A stretch of 64,000 bases of DNA from Acinetobacter sp. 10FS3-1 (GTDB lineage: Bacteria; Pseudomonadota; Gammaproteobacteria; Pseudomonadales; Moraxellaceae), in assembly GCF_013343215.1 (NCBI RefSeq), contig NZ_CP039144.1, forward strand, positions 1 to 64,000. Direction: 5' to 3'. The notes beneath the pieces were generated by a model. The model was given only the letters and a program-made list of their open reading frames with translations, was not told where the DNA came from and did not search any database. This document shows positions 24,576-33,763 of this stretch, piece after piece. Every line of letters starts with the position of its first letter. Position 1 is the first letter of the stretch. Made by a program: the position numbers and the translations under genes.

Positions 24576-24721
24576 GTGCTCAAGGAGCAGGATTTTATTT
24601 AGCATTTTTTTGGATGAAAAACGCCGTAGTTTTCATATTTTCATAAAAGATGAAATTCGTTGACGTACCACCGTGAATCACCAAGAATGTACCCAAACAT
24701 ACATAGCAATATTGGTTCATC

Positions 24722-25303
24722 ATGGAATTTAAAAAGCCACACCTCTTTGAAGAAAATCCTGTTTCTTTCGTTACTCGTTTACCTTTTTTGAGTACCGAGG
24801 ACTATGGTTTCTGGTTGCTACAAATGTCGCATATTGAGGGTTTAGATTGCGTTGAGGAAGTCGTTTTCCCGATTCCAGGTTCCAATCCAGAAGTAGTCGC
24901 GTCTGACCGTTTTTCTAAGACAAGCATTGCCAACATTGAAGCTGCGTACAATAAAATTTTAGGCTTTAATTTCTTTGGTTTTGCTTGGCTTGAATTGGTC
25001 CGTGCACGAGTCATCATTCCAGATGATAAAGAAATCGCTGTCCTGGCTAAGTTTGTACAGCAATGCTCTTCTCCAAACCATCCTATGTCGATTCCTTTTG
25101 CGACCATAGATGAACTGTTTGCCGAGTTGGAGGACTCTGCGAACTACTCACAAGTTTGTGAGAAAATCCGTAGTGCATTCCAAAAGCAGTTCCACCGCAT
25201 TGAGGACTTTGAACGCATGCTGACTGCAATCACCAACTTGGAATCTGAATTTTTCCCTACCCAGGATGAACTTTTGAAGTTTTATTCTGAACAACAGGTT
25301 TAA
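24722..25303 (+). CDS. Hypothetical protein, 193 aa
   Basis: Starts MEFKKPHLFEENPVSFVTRLPFLSTEDYGFWLLQM. Soluble, helical C-terminal half. No motif or family recognised. Stands alone between a terminator and the ACTGGTCA repeats; no copy of the common promoter precedes it. Confidence 0.75.
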   Translation: MEFKKPHLFEENPVSFVTRLPFLSTEDYGFWLLQMSHIEGLDCVEEVVFPIPGSNPEVVASDRFSKTSIANIEAAYNKILGFNFFGFAWLELVRARVIIPDDKEIAVLAKFVQQCSSPNHPMSIPFATIDELFAELEDSANYSQVCEKIRSAFQKQFHRIEDFERMLTAITNLESEFFPTQDELLKFYSEQQV

Positions 25304-25343
25304 TCTGGTATTTGATGATGCGAGATGCGAATATTGCGCTAGG

Positions 25344-25367
25344 ACTGGTCAACTGGTCAACTGGTCA
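25344..25367. repeat. Three tandem copies of ACTGGTCA
   Basis: The 8-mer ACTGGTCA occurs at 25344-25351, 25352-25359 and 25360-25367, in an otherwise gene-free stretch (25304-25610). Could be an operator array, a small iteron-like site or slippage. Nothing else is seen in this gap except the terminator at 25553. Confidence 0.6.
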
Positions 25368-25552
25368 CTCAGTCTGTCATGTAAGCACAGCCCCATTTGA
25401 AATTGAAAAGGTTTAGGTGTTTCGCGTGTATATGTGCCGGTGGCATAGATCGGTTCAAAGTCGGAAATGTGCAAATCTCTATGCAGTAATCCCATTTGTA
25501 GATGACAGCACCTTGCTTGCTGAATATCATCAATCCCGGAACCAGAAACAGA

Positions 25553-25576
25553 AAACCCGCATCATGCGGGTTTTTT
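25553..25576. terminator. Terminator between 24722 and the leftward operon
   Basis: AAACCCGC (25553-25560), ATCAT, GCGGGTTT (25566-25573) and T-run; A-run on the other side, so it may serve both directions. Confidence 0.88.
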
Positions 25577-25610
25577 AATGCCTTGTGGATGGAGCCGGGA
25601 TATTTCGGCT

Positions 25611-26468
25611 CTATTTCACTAGATACTCTTTAGTAATTTCACCTTTGCTCTTATCTCCTACAACACAGGCATTCACCCAGACATTCTTTGTAGGAAGTTT
25701 TCTAATATGCCCCCTTCTTAAATGAACTCTAGGACTAGCATGTGAACCACCAGTTGACTTGCCTGGTTCTGAATTTTTGCTCTTACCAGAATCAATAGTC
25801 AGAATCTTAAACTCAAAAAATGGCAGCTTGTTTTTCTTTTTGCGTAGATCATTTTTTAGTTTGCTTGGCTTATCTGGGTGGTCCTCAATATGAGCGTTTG
25901 AGCATGATAAGGTACAAATAAGATTGACTACAGATCGCAAAGGAACCTTGTTAAACCAATTTAATATTAAAGGTAATTTGCTTTGATCATAGTTTTCTTG
26001 CTTAAAGCCTTTCACTATAGATGAATGTGTTATTCGGTTTAATTCTATGTATATGAGATCATCATCCTCGCTCTCCATAAGCTGCCATTCAGTAGTTTTA
26101 TTGATTGTGTAGATATGTATGTATTCGCCTTCCTGTTTGGCTACAACCAGAGATGGAATATTGTTTTCCAGACCAACTGAAAAAGCTTCAAGTTCCAAAC
26201 AAATACATGGAAACGGCAAGTTGACAATATCCACAAACTTTTTTAGCACTTCAAAAGGCGTTAGATCGTCAGAAATTAGCTGATCACAGGAAGGGATTTT
26301 AAACTTAATGGCATTTTTAATGTCTTGTACGATAGATTTCTTGTTCGCAATATGTCTCTTGTAAGAATCAACTTCTGTTGATGAAATTAAACGATATTTT
26401 ACCTTTTCAAATTTGAAGATTTCTTTTGAAAACTGATCAACGATTTCATTGCTGTAACTGATATACAT
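25611..26468 (-). CDS. Phage-type hypothetical protein, 285 aa
   Basis: The C-terminal 70 residues (GGSHASPRVHLRRGHIRKLPTKNVWVNACVVGDKSKGEITKEY) match a conserved C-terminal pattern, RRGH-(W/I)R-x-(2-5)-VWV-x-VG, found in phage proteins of unknown role, as recalled. The N-terminal part is not recognised. Last gene of a leftward three-gene operon (27680 to 25611). Confidence 0.7.
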   Translation of the reverse strand: MYISYSNEIVDQFSKEIFKFEKVKYRLISSTEVDSYKRHIANKKSIVQDIKNAIKFKIPSCDQLISDDLTPFEVLKKFVDIVNLPFPCICLELEAFSVGLENNIPSLVVAKQEGEYIHIYTINKTTEWQLMESEDDDLIYIELNRITHSSIVKGFKQENYDQSKLPLILNWFNKVPLRSVVNLICTLSCSNAHIEDHPDKPSKLKNDLRKKKNKLPFFEFKILTIDSGKSKNSEPGKSTGGSHASPRVHLRRGHIRKLPTKNVWVNACVVGDKSKGEITKEYLVK

Positions 26469-26494
26469 AGTTTTATCTCTTAATCCACACGTTT

Positions 26495-27028
26495 TTACGG
26501 CTGCGAACTATTTTTAGCTTTGTAAATGCTCCAAAAGCCTTCGCCTTTCCAGTCAATTCGACGGCGCAACCACTTTCCGTTTTTCTGGTATTCTTCACCC
26601 TGGAATAAGGTTTCACCGATAGAGGTCATACAAAACCCAAATCCAAGATACTTGCCTTTTGCATTATGCTTCTGCAAATCTTCTGCGATTTGCGCCCAAT
26701 GGTTTACCTGATTGGTTGGAAGCGGAAATTCTTTCAAGATGGTTTCAATGTCAGCTACAGCTTTCGGGATATCTGCTGACAAGATCACCGCCCGGTCATA
26801 GGTCATTTTCATCACCTGTCTGAACGGTTCCGGCACATCACTTCGCCTAGATAGGCTCCACAGCTCTTTATCGTCGTCTAGTAGATAATAACTGCTCTTG
26901 TCTAGGAACCGTTTAGTAAGAAAGTTCCAGATCACCGGTGCGGAACCATGCGAATTTTGATAGCTTTCCAAGACAGGGCATTCTTTAATGCCCCATCGTG
27001 GTATCCCATGTAATAACGTCTCAGACAT
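26495..27028 (-). CDS. Hypothetical protein, 177 aa
   Basis: Start at 27028 (MSETLLHGIPRWGIKE), which overlaps the stop of the upstream gene by 8 bases (ATGTCTGA), a coupling arrangement; the frame is open 34 codons further but inside the upstream gene. Contains LGFGFCMTSIGETLFQGEEYQKNGKWLRRRIDWKGEGFW. No family recognised. Confidence 0.75.
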   Translation of the reverse strand: MSETLLHGIPRWGIKECPVLESYQNSHGSAPVIWNFLTKRFLDKSSYYLLDDDKELWSLSRRSDVPEPFRQVMKMTYDRAVILSADIPKAVADIETILKEFPLPTNQVNHWAQIAEDLQKHNAKGKYLGFGFCMTSIGETLFQGEEYQKNGKWLRRRIDWKGEGFWSIYKAKNSSQP

Positions 27029-27680
27029 TGTTATTGGTAGCCTGTGCTTGTTGCTGCTCTTGCTCTCGTTGAGCCTTACGTGCCTGTTGTTCAGCAAGCA
27101 GTCTGTCACGTACCTCTTTACCAAGCTCAATCAGACGTTGATAAGCATTCAGGTAACGTGCAGTCTGACCGTAATACAGGAAGTGTAGACCCTTCATGTA
27201 TTCAAACCATTCATCTTGAGTACCAAAGGTCGGCAGCCAGTAACAGCCTTTTTCACCAGATTCCCATTCACCCTTCTCCCCGGTGCGGAGATAATTCAGG
27301 TAGCGTCCAACAATCGTGCGTGACTTATCAGCACAGCCAAAATTACCCTCAAAGTCCGTGCACATGCGTTCAATATGGCTTTCATAGAAGCTGTAGTTCA
27401 GGAAAACATGGCAATATTCTTCGCTGTTTTCGTTGGTTAGTTTCTTAACCGTTTTTAGGGCAGCTTTGGTGGCAAGTTTCTGATCATAGGTCAGAAAAAA
27501 GAAGAATGTGTCCGGGTCTTTAAAGATTTTCCCATCCTTAACCAGTGCAGCATATAGAAGGCTTTTTCTAGCTTCTCTGTCAGTATGATCAAGAATACCA
27601 GTCAATAAACTCGATAAGTTTTCTTTGATTTTGTCTTGTGATAGTGGGCTAGACTGCTCCACCGTATTTTGCTTTTTCAT
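27021..27680 (-). CDS. Hypothetical protein, 219 aa
   Basis: ATG 27680 has AGAGGTGA upstream and is preferred to GTG 27686. Helical protein with a Gln/Arg-rich tail (LLAEQQARKAQREQEQQQAQATNNN). First gene of the leftward operon. Not recognised. Confidence 0.75.
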   Translation of the reverse strand: MKKQNTVEQSSPLSQDKIKENLSSLLTGILDHTDREARKSLLYAALVKDGKIFKDPDTFFFFLTYDQKLATKAALKTVKKLTNENSEEYCHVFLNYSFYESHIERMCTDFEGNFGCADKSRTIVGRYLNYLRTGEKGEWESGEKGCYWLPTFGTQDEWFEYMKGLHFLYYGQTARYLNAYQRLIELGKEVRDRLLAEQQARKAQREQEQQQAQATNNNV

Positions 27681-27717
27681 ATTCACCTCTACGTTTTTTT
27701 GTATTTTACCATCTATA

Positions 27718-27748
27718 TTGACTTATGCCATGTTTATTTTAATAAAAT
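27718..27748 (+). promoter_or_regulatory. Backbone promoter motif (copy 6) in AT-rich spacer
   Basis: TTGACT 27718-27723 with TATGCCATGTTT and TAAAAT 27743-27748. The next 130 bases are degenerate AT-rich sequence with no gene, and a second, better copy follows at 27885. Probably a relic of a duplication or a deleted gene. Confidence 0.55.
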
Positions 27749-27884
27749 TGATAAAATATTTATTTATATTAAAATGAAAAGTCCCATTTATTTTTTGATT
27801 ATTACAAGATTTATATCCATATATATTCTTTATCATCAATTTTGGATAAGAAGCTATTTCTTTGAAATATTTATTAGATATATA

Positions 27885-27967
27885 TTGACTAATGCCATGT
27901 TTTAAGCGATAATTTGTAAATGAATTAGGCATTATAGCCAAACAGGTAGCCGACCTGATTTATCGGT
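27885..27967 (+). promoter_or_regulatory. Backbone promoter (copy 7) plus pseudoknot leader
   Basis: TTGACT 27885-27890, spacer ATGCCATGTTTT type, GATAAT 27908-27913. Leader: hairpin GGC 27928-27930/GCC 27937-27939; pseudoknot CAGG 27943-27946 with CCTG 27954-27957, GCCG 27949-27952 with CGGT 27964-27967 (one G.U), single A 27953, loop ATTTAT. ATG follows 17 bases later. Confidence 0.8.
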
Positions 27968-27984
27968 AATTTAAAGGTAAACAA

Positions 27985-29058
27985 ATGATCGCATCAGTAT
28001 TTAAAAAAGTGGGTAAAGGTAAAGTTCTTGCCATAGTTGAACAGGCTCAAGGTTCTGTATGTGTAGAAGATTTGATTAGCCCTACTTCTGAAAACTTGGT
28101 AGCTGTAATCGAGAACATTAAAAGCAATGCTTACGAAGTTGCCCCTGCTACCATTAATTTAGCTTTACATGGTCACTTGCCCCATAAGCCAATCTCAGTG
28201 AACTCTTCTGAGCTAAAAATTATCACTGGTGCCCGCTTCCATAATGACTATGCGCTTGAATGCACAATTACTGATTTGAATGCTCTTGCTGAAACAGATA
28301 TCCGTGCTGCGGGTGATGTGGCTCAACAGATTACTGAAATCTTTATCTCTAAATCTGGAACCATCCGCGAACCGGCTTTGATTAATTCACTAGCTGCCGG
28401 AACCATGCGTAAGTTTAAAGATTTTCTGACTATGCACCACACTAAATTCCAGACCTTAACAGGCATGGATAAAGTTAATTCTGTGGCTGATCTTCTGAAT
28501 GAACTTCGTCGTATTCAAGGTCGTCTGGTAGACCCTGCTGTGATTGCTCACTTCTGCCGTATCTTGAATGAAGAAATCTTACCTTTGGATATTTTGGGGC
28601 CAACACTGCGCTTTAGTATTACAGACAGCCTGTGCCGTTTCTACTTATCAGAGGTTGATGAAAACCAACTGATTATTGGCATCGACAACAATAACGGTGT
28701 AAGTCTTTGTGCAAACTCTGATGCTACCCATTTTGTAATTTTGGCAAATGACATTGATAACAATACCAATAAGTCAGTGATCAAACGCATGTATGAAACA
28801 AAATGCGAGGAACTATCCAACTTGTTCACTTATGGTCCAACGAATGTTTTGGTCTATGACGCAAGTAAATTAAAGGGTTCGATCAAAAGTCTGAACCGCT
28901 ATAACAGTGAGGATGTAGCGGAATTAGTACGTGAGCATGAACTAGAAGTGGTGGATACCATCATTGGCTATGGTTTCTCTAATGCAGAAAATTTGGAGAA
29001 TATTACTTTACGTGCTTTTGTCAAAAAATATCAAAACGACTTGCGCTTCAATGCCTAA
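27985..29058 (+). CDS. Hypothetical protein, 357 aa
   Basis: Starts MIASVFKKVGKGKVLAIVEQ. Mixed alpha/beta, soluble, no catalytic motif recognised. Expressed from promoter copy 7 with the pseudoknot leader. The next two genes follow closely (29081, 29663), so this is likely the head of a unit. Confidence 0.8.
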   Translation: MIASVFKKVGKGKVLAIVEQAQGSVCVEDLISPTSENLVAVIENIKSNAYEVAPATINLALHGHLPHKPISVNSSELKIITGARFHNDYALECTITDLNALAETDIRAAGDVAQQITEIFISKSGTIREPALINSLAAGTMRKFKDFLTMHHTKFQTLTGMDKVNSVADLLNELRRIQGRLVDPAVIAHFCRILNEEILPLDILGPTLRFSITDSLCRFYLSEVDENQLIIGIDNNNGVSLCANSDATHFVILANDIDNNTNKSVIKRMYETKCEELSNLFTYGPTNVLVYDASKLKGSIKSLNRYNSEDVAELVREHELEVVDTIIGYGFSNAENLENITLRAFVKKYQNDLRFNA

Positions 29059-29080
29059 GTCAGCAGAACACAAGGACTAT

Positions 29081-29650
29081 ATGAAAAATCAAGAAGTTAA
29101 ACCGGTGACTGTTCCTGATTCATTTGTTCCTCAGAACGACGAACAGGACTTTGCTGTAATGGGTCCTCTATTTGAACAATTCGACAGTGATATTCACCTT
29201 CTGGACAACTTTGCGGAAAGCCAGATCGCTGAACGCATCATGTTCCTGAATTGGGCGACTGAGGACTTCTACCGTTACAGCAATCAACCTCAACAATTGA
29301 ATGCTCAGGATAAGTCTTGGCAGACATTAGCTCGATGGCGTTACCGTAATGACACTCAATATAAAAAATTCATGTTGTGGTTCCACTTGCACAAGAAGCA
29401 CCAACAAGAACTTGAGCGGGTCCATGCTCAATATGCTGAGATCAAAGCTAAGGCAGATGCCTTAGATCGTGTATTTGCTACCGAACTATACAAACACAAT
29501 AGCGGAACCATTTATCAACTCTTACTTGTCGGTAACTCAACCGCCACTAAGCCTGATTACCCTGTTTCTGCTGTATATATGAACATACAAAATCGTGAGG
29601 TCTTTATTCGTCCATTTAAGGACTTTAAAGAAAAATTCGAGCGTATTTAG
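29081..29650 (+). CDS. Hypothetical protein, 189 aa
   Basis: ATG 29081 (MKNQEVKPVTVPDSF) has AAGGA upstream; ATG 29051 (MPKSAEHKDY) overlapping the previous stop is the alternative, adding 10 residues. Helical, Gln- and His-rich middle (MLWFHLHKKHQQELERVHAQYAEIKAKADAL) that may coil. Not recognised. Confidence 0.72.
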   Translation: MKNQEVKPVTVPDSFVPQNDEQDFAVMGPLFEQFDSDIHLLDNFAESQIAERIMFLNWATEDFYRYSNQPQQLNAQDKSWQTLARWRYRNDTQYKKFMLWFHLHKKHQQELERVHAQYAEIKAKADALDRVFATELYKHNSGTIYQLLLVGNSTATKPDYPVSAVYMNIQNREVFIRPFKDFKEKFERI

Positions 29651-29662
29651 GTTTTTAAAATC

Positions 29663-30052
29663 ATGCGGTTATTTACACCAAAACAATTAGCACTGCGCAT
29701 TCAGCCGGAGCTTAAATCAAAAAGATTAGGTGGGGTTACAAAGATTTGTCTATGTGATGAAGTCATTGCTATGGCTTCTACTCCTGTTGGTGCATGGCAA
29801 TTGGCTTATGAAAGATTAGCTGCTGTACAGTTCAAAGTCGGTGACTTGCTTGTGATAGTGGACTGCATAGAAGCAGATTTACATAAGGGTAAAGTCTGGA
29901 AATGCCGTCACGGAAGTTTCAAAACACAACACGGCGACTACGGCGCATTCCTTGAGGGTTTTTCAGGTTATTTCCTCTGTGCATTCTTGCGCAAGGCTAC
30001 CCCAGAAGAAGCTTTAACTTTTCAACCGCAATCCAATGATGCAGTAGCATGA
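29663..30052 (+). CDS. Hypothetical protein, 129 aa
   Basis: Starts MRLFTPKQLALRIQPELKSKRLGG. No motif recognised. 12 bases after the previous gene and followed by a 23-codon ORF. Likely third gene of the 27985 unit. Confidence 0.72.
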   Translation: MRLFTPKQLALRIQPELKSKRLGGVTKICLCDEVIAMASTPVGAWQLAYERLAAVQFKVGDLLVIVDCIEADLHKGKVWKCRHGSFKTQHGDYGAFLEGFSGYFLCAFLRKATPEEALTFQPQSNDAVA

Positions 30053-30062
30053 AGGTGGTCTA

Positions 30063-30134
30063 ATGCAACAATTAAACTTAACTGATCTCGTTTTAACACC
30101 CACCATTGCTGCACATTTGTTGGGGCGTTCGTAG
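30063..30134 (+). CDS. 23-residue ORF, possible small protein or leader
   Basis: ATG 30063 has AAGGTGG 5 bases upstream. Sequence begins MQQLNLTDLVLTPTIAAHLL. Just after its stop a CCCAA/TTGGG hairpin (30137-30153) forms in the gap before 30205. Too short for certainty. Confidence 0.35.
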   Translation: MQQLNLTDLVLTPTIAAHLLGRS

Positions 30135-30204
30135 CCCAATAACAATTTGGGTAAGTTGCTGACCCGCAATAACTAGGCAACAAAATTAGAATGGAAATCC
30201 GCTT

Positions 30205-30696
30205 ATGAGCACTATAAACAAAGATGATCTGATTGCTGAAATACAGGCGTTCAAAGATGAAGCATTGAAAATGCACCTGGTACAAAACCTAATAGATCAC
30301 TGCCCGGAAACTGATGTATTCGACCATGATATTTCTCCTGACGGTCGTGTTTACTGGATGAAGGCCCAGATCAGCCAGGTATGGGAATTTTGGCAATCAG
30401 CGAAAACCTATGCGGTTCCAGAAGGCTACAAAGTTACCAAGAAGCCAAAACTACAGATCGGTAATCCAAATGTAGATTTCTCTCAGGCTCCCGATTGGGT
30501 GAAGTATTGGTTGAAGGATGGTCATTCAAATAAATGCCTATGGTCCAATGTGCGCCCTACGCTTGATACCGATTTGGACAGCTTTGTATTCCCATACAAA
30601 TACCGCGCTATTGATGCACCTGATTTCGGATTTGATGGCGACTGGAAGAAATCAATTACAAGTCGGAAAGCTATGGAAACTCAGGCTGCTGCTTAG
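30205..30696 (+). CDS. Hypothetical protein, 163 aa
   Basis: Starts MSTINKDDLIAEIQAFKDEALKMHL. Trp-rich (YWMKAQISQVWEFW, DWVKYWLKDGHSNKCLW). Soluble, not recognised. It lies between the 29663 gene and a secreted protein gene. Confidence 0.75.
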   Translation: MSTINKDDLIAEIQAFKDEALKMHLVQNLIDHCPETDVFDHDISPDGRVYWMKAQISQVWEFWQSAKTYAVPEGYKVTKKPKLQIGNPNVDFSQAPDWVKYWLKDGHSNKCLWSNVRPTLDTDLDSFVFPYKYRAIDAPDFGFDGDWKKSITSRKAMETQAAA

Positions 30697-30761
30697 ACTT
30701 TTCCCCTGGAATAACCAGGAGATTTCCCTTTTATTTTTTGATTGTATTTCTGGATATCCCC

Positions 30762-31652
30762 ATGACTTTAAAAATGAAAATGACTGCTATTGGTTTACTG
30801 GCTCTCTCATTAGGTGGTTTTGCTGTAGCTGCTCCGGCTCCAATTGTTGAATGGGTAAACATTGACACCTCTGAAACCAAAGAAAAGGACGGTAAGCTTA
30901 GCAGCAAGTTTACTTATGACTTGCAGAAGGATGACTTTAGCCAATATTCATTTGACACCCCTTTCGTTCTGACTGGGCGTAATGAGCACAAATATTTGGT
31001 TCCAGACATGACGGCATTTGACTATTCTGCTGTTTCTAAAACAGTCGTAGACTGCAAGAATCTTCGCTATGCAGTTCAGTACCTTCGTAGCTCCAACAAG
31101 AAGATCACCGGTGTTGATAAGAACAAGCAGTTTGTAACCAAGCCGAATGTTGAGATAGAGACATACTTTAAAGCCGGCGCACCAGTACCTTCACAGTTCT
31201 GGACCAGTTTTTCTAAGCAGTCTCCCATATACAAAAATATCTGCGTTCAGACAAAAGGGTTTGACCAGAACTTTGTACCGGTGAAGGACCAGATTAGCGG
31301 TTGGAAGTTCGTAGATTTCAAATCCCAACACCTGTATGTCAATGAAGCCGATCTAAGCAATTATGATCTTCACAAGCCATTCAAATTAAGACATAAACGC
31401 TTTGATGTTAAATTTGCCCCGAACAACAAGCACTCTACCGCAGCCATTGATGAAGTAATGGTAAACTGCAAAACCCAGAAATACGTCCATGTGAAATCAA
31501 CGTACCTGAATAATGACTACGAATACAAACCTAATCCTAAGCCAGTCATCGTGGATACAGTGAATCACATCAAGAATGCAAACAGCATTCCGGCTTCAAA
31601 ATGGAACCCGCTAAATATGGAAGGTATTAAACCCCTAAATATTTGCCTGTAG
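30762..31652 (+). CDS. Secreted two-repeat protein, surface-adhesin-E-like
   Basis: 296 residues from ATG 30762. Signal peptide MTLKMKMTAIGLLALSLGGFAVAA, cleavage likely after AVA-A. The mature part is two similar halves, each about 120 residues with a cysteine segment (KTVVDCKNLRYAVQYL and DEVMVNCKTQKYVHVKS) and an aromatic start (VEWVNID, SGWKFVD). This recalls the small surface-adhesin protein E domain duplicated, an inference. Located in periplasm or outer surface. Alternative upstream start (30738) would spoil the signal peptide. Confidence 0.75.
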   Translation: MTLKMKMTAIGLLALSLGGFAVAAPAPIVEWVNIDTSETKEKDGKLSSKFTYDLQKDDFSQYSFDTPFVLTGRNEHKYLVPDMTAFDYSAVSKTVVDCKNLRYAVQYLRSSNKKITGVDKNKQFVTKPNVEIETYFKAGAPVPSQFWTSFSKQSPIYKNICVQTKGFDQNFVPVKDQISGWKFVDFKSQHLYVNEADLSNYDLHKPFKLRHKRFDVKFAPNNKHSTAAIDEVMVNCKTQKYVHVKSTYLNNDYEYKPNPKPVIVDTVNHIKNANSIPASKWNPLNMEGIKPLNICL

Positions 31653-31685
31653 AATGTATTGGCAGTGCTGATTAAGGACAGAAAG

Positions 31686-31937
31686 ATGACATTTGATAGT
31701 CGAACCCAGAGAAAAGATGATTCACCCAAAGCGAGGGTTCTGGCCCGATTCCCGCAGTATCAGTGCATCAAAAAACCTGGCTTTGGTTTTGTGATTACTG
31801 ACGGCGTGAATAACCTGTGTGGTGACAAAACCGCATACGAAGCATGGCGTACCGCAGAGAGTATCCTGATCGCTTCACCAGAGCGGGAAACCCGCCGTCT
31901 GGCACAGCTAAATGACCAGAAAAGCAAGAGTGTTTAA
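31686..31937 (+). CDS. Small hypothetical protein, 83 aa
   Basis: ATG 31686 with AAGGACAG upstream. Basic protein (MTFDSRTQRKDDSPKARVLARFPQ), GFGFVITDGVNNLCGDKTAYEAWRTAES. Not recognised. 33 bases after the secreted protein gene, before a terminator. Confidence 0.72.
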   Translation: MTFDSRTQRKDDSPKARVLARFPQYQCIKKPGFGFVITDGVNNLCGDKTAYEAWRTAESILIASPERETRRLAQLNDQKSKSV

Positions 31938-31983
31938 GGAGATTATTTTTTTCACTCTGCACTATATAAAATATATTAAAAAC

Positions 31984-32017
31984 AAAAGGATGGTGATATT
32001 TTTACCATCCTTTTTTT
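31984..32017 (+). terminator. Terminator before PAPS-reductase-like gene
   Basis: AAAAGGATGGT (31984-31994) pairs with ACCATCCTTTT (32004-32014), then T-run. Confidence 0.9.
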
Positions 32018-32039
32018 ATGCAAAAAACACTGATATGTG

Positions 32040-32123
32040 TTGACTTATGCCATGTTTTACAAGATAATATCTTACATAGGGAACAGTAAGTTCCACCCGG
32101 AAAAACCACCGGATTAAATGGTT
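32040..32123 (+). promoter_or_regulatory. Backbone promoter (copy 8) plus pseudoknot leader, best example
   Basis: TTGACT 32040-32045, TATGCCATGTTTT, GATAAT 32063-32068. Leader hairpin GGAAC 32080-32084/GTTCC 32090-32094. Pseudoknot: stem 1 CCGG 32097-32100 with CCGG 32109-32112; stem 2 AACC 32104-32107 with GGTT 32120-32123; single A at 32108; loop ATTAAAT 32113-32119. AAGGAT and ATG 32139 follow. Confidence 0.85.
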
Positions 32124-32138
32124 AAAAAGGATTAAATC

Positions 32139-33242
32139 ATGTTAGCAAACGCATCTATTGGTAAACAACAAATTGACCTTTTCGATGACCTGTTCACGAT
32201 TCCAGAGTTAAGGAAAAGCATTGCTCCTGAAATGCCATTCGATGACGGTTTGACTTACTTCAACGCTCCTACAATTGACCTAAGTATCTATGACCACATC
32301 ATTGTGTCTATGTCTGGTGGTAAGGATTCAATTGCAGCTTTCCTGGAAATCCTGGATATGGGCGCAGACAAGTCTAAGATCGAATTATGGCACAACGCTG
32401 TAGACGGTCGCGGTGGCAAGCCTTTCATGGACTGGATGTTTATGGATGACTTCAATATCAAGATCGCTGAACACTACGGCGTTCCACTGTACTTCTCTTG
32501 GCTTGAGCATGGCTTCAAAGGTGAAATGCTAAAGAACGAATCTTACTCACACCCTCACAAGGTTGAGACACCAGACGGTTTGATTACTTTAAAGCGTGAC
32601 CGTGCGAAAATCAGTACTCGTTTGAAGTTCCCGCAGCAGTCACCTAGTCTACAAACTCGTTGGTGCAGTTCAGCTCTTAAAATTGACGTAGCTCGTCGTG
32701 CACTGAACAACCAAGACCGCTTCCACGGTAAAAAGATACTGTTCATAACTGGTGAACGTCGAGAAGAATCAGCGAACCGCAGCAAATATAATCAGCTTGA
32801 GGTTCATGCTTGTGATGCTCGTAACGGTCGCTTGGGTCGTCATGTAGACGCTTGGCGCACAGTGCTTCACTGGTCAGAAGAACAAGTCTGGGCGAAGCTA
32901 CAAGAACACGGTTTTGCTGCTCCTGTGCCTTACCGCTTAGGTTGGAACCGCTCTTCTTGCATGACTTGTATCTACAATGGTCCTGCAATCTGGGCGACAC
33001 TGTTTGAATACTTCCCAGATCGTGCAAATCAAATTTTGGAGTATGAGAAGCAATTTAACACCACCATCAGCCGTAAACGTCTGAACGTGTTTGAGATCAG
33101 CGAGAATGTATGTCCAATTGAGATTACGGACATGGAAGCATTAGAACAGGCTTTATCAACTGAATACACGCTGCCAATCATCACAGATAACTGGCAGATG
33201 CCTAAAGGAGCCTTCGGTAAGGAAGGATGCGGGGCGGTTTAA
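32139..33242 (+). CDS. PAPS-reductase/ATP-PPase family protein (PP-loop), 367 aa
   Basis: PP-loop VSMSGGKDSIAAF near residue 56-68, WHNAVDGRGGKPFMDW, ITGERREESANRSKYN, and RSSCMTCIYNGP with a CxxC. This is the phosphoadenosine-phosphosulfate reductase-like ATP-pyrophosphatase family, whose phage and plasmid members adenylate substrates, in some cases for sulfur transfer (DndC type). The family also contains true PAPS reductases. A second, shorter member with the same leader lies at 52333. Substrate unknown; nucleic-acid or nucleotide modification is a guess. Single gene between terminator and a leftward gene. Confidence 0.85.
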   Translation: MLANASIGKQQIDLFDDLFTIPELRKSIAPEMPFDDGLTYFNAPTIDLSIYDHIIVSMSGGKDSIAAFLEILDMGADKSKIELWHNAVDGRGGKPFMDWMFMDDFNIKIAEHYGVPLYFSWLEHGFKGEMLKNESYSHPHKVETPDGLITLKRDRAKISTRLKFPQQSPSLQTRWCSSALKIDVARRALNNQDRFHGKKILFITGERREESANRSKYNQLEVHACDARNGRLGRHVDAWRTVLHWSEEQVWAKLQEHGFAAPVPYRLGWNRSSCMTCIYNGPAIWATLFEYFPDRANQILEYEKQFNTTISRKRLNVFEISENVCPIEITDMEALEQALSTEYTLPIITDNWQMPKGAFGKEGCGAV

Positions 33243-33280
33243 GCCCCATGCCCTCCCAACCGGGCATTTGGAGAGGTGGC

Positions 33281-33721
33281 TTATGCAGCCACCTTTGTTT
33301 TTGTACCAACGAATACTGACCCGCGCCAGTCTTTGCTTAACTTCTTGAGCTTGGTTAGACGATTAGAGTTGAAACACTCTTCCATGTGGTCCAGAGCTTC
33401 GCGTACAGCAGCTTGCCACTGCTCCACTTCCTTTTCACTTTTTAGGATGTTGCGTAACTTATTTCCCAAATCATTTCGGCATTGCACTTCGTTATAACCT
33501 ACTACAAAAGGCATCCAACTGTTTGCATTGTACAGGTAACGGCGCATCAACATATCTTCATCAGATTCAGCATGAATCAGGTGCAACTTTTCATGCAGAT
33601 CAGGTGGCAAGAAAGACAACCAGACATTGCGCGTGTATGGTGATTGAATAATTTGCTCAGTGTGATCTACCAGTTTGCCGAAGCCAAATTGTGTTAGGTC
33701 GATTGGATTGTTATTAGACAT
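33281..33721 (-). CDS. Hypothetical protein, 146 aa
   Basis: AGGAG precedes ATG (MSNNNPIDLTQFGFGKLVDHTEQIIQ). Helical, acidic middle. Not recognised. Last of three leftward genes (34515 to 33281). Confidence 0.72.
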   Translation of the reverse strand: MSNNNPIDLTQFGFGKLVDHTEQIIQSPYTRNVWLSFLPPDLHEKLHLIHAESDEDMLMRRYLYNANSWMPFVVGYNEVQCRNDLGNKLRNILKSEKEVEQWQAAVREALDHMEECFNSNRLTKLKKLSKDWRGSVFVGTKTKVAA

Positions 33722-33763
33722 GATTTCTCCTAAAGGGCAGAAATTAAAGGGTAAAACGAAGGG

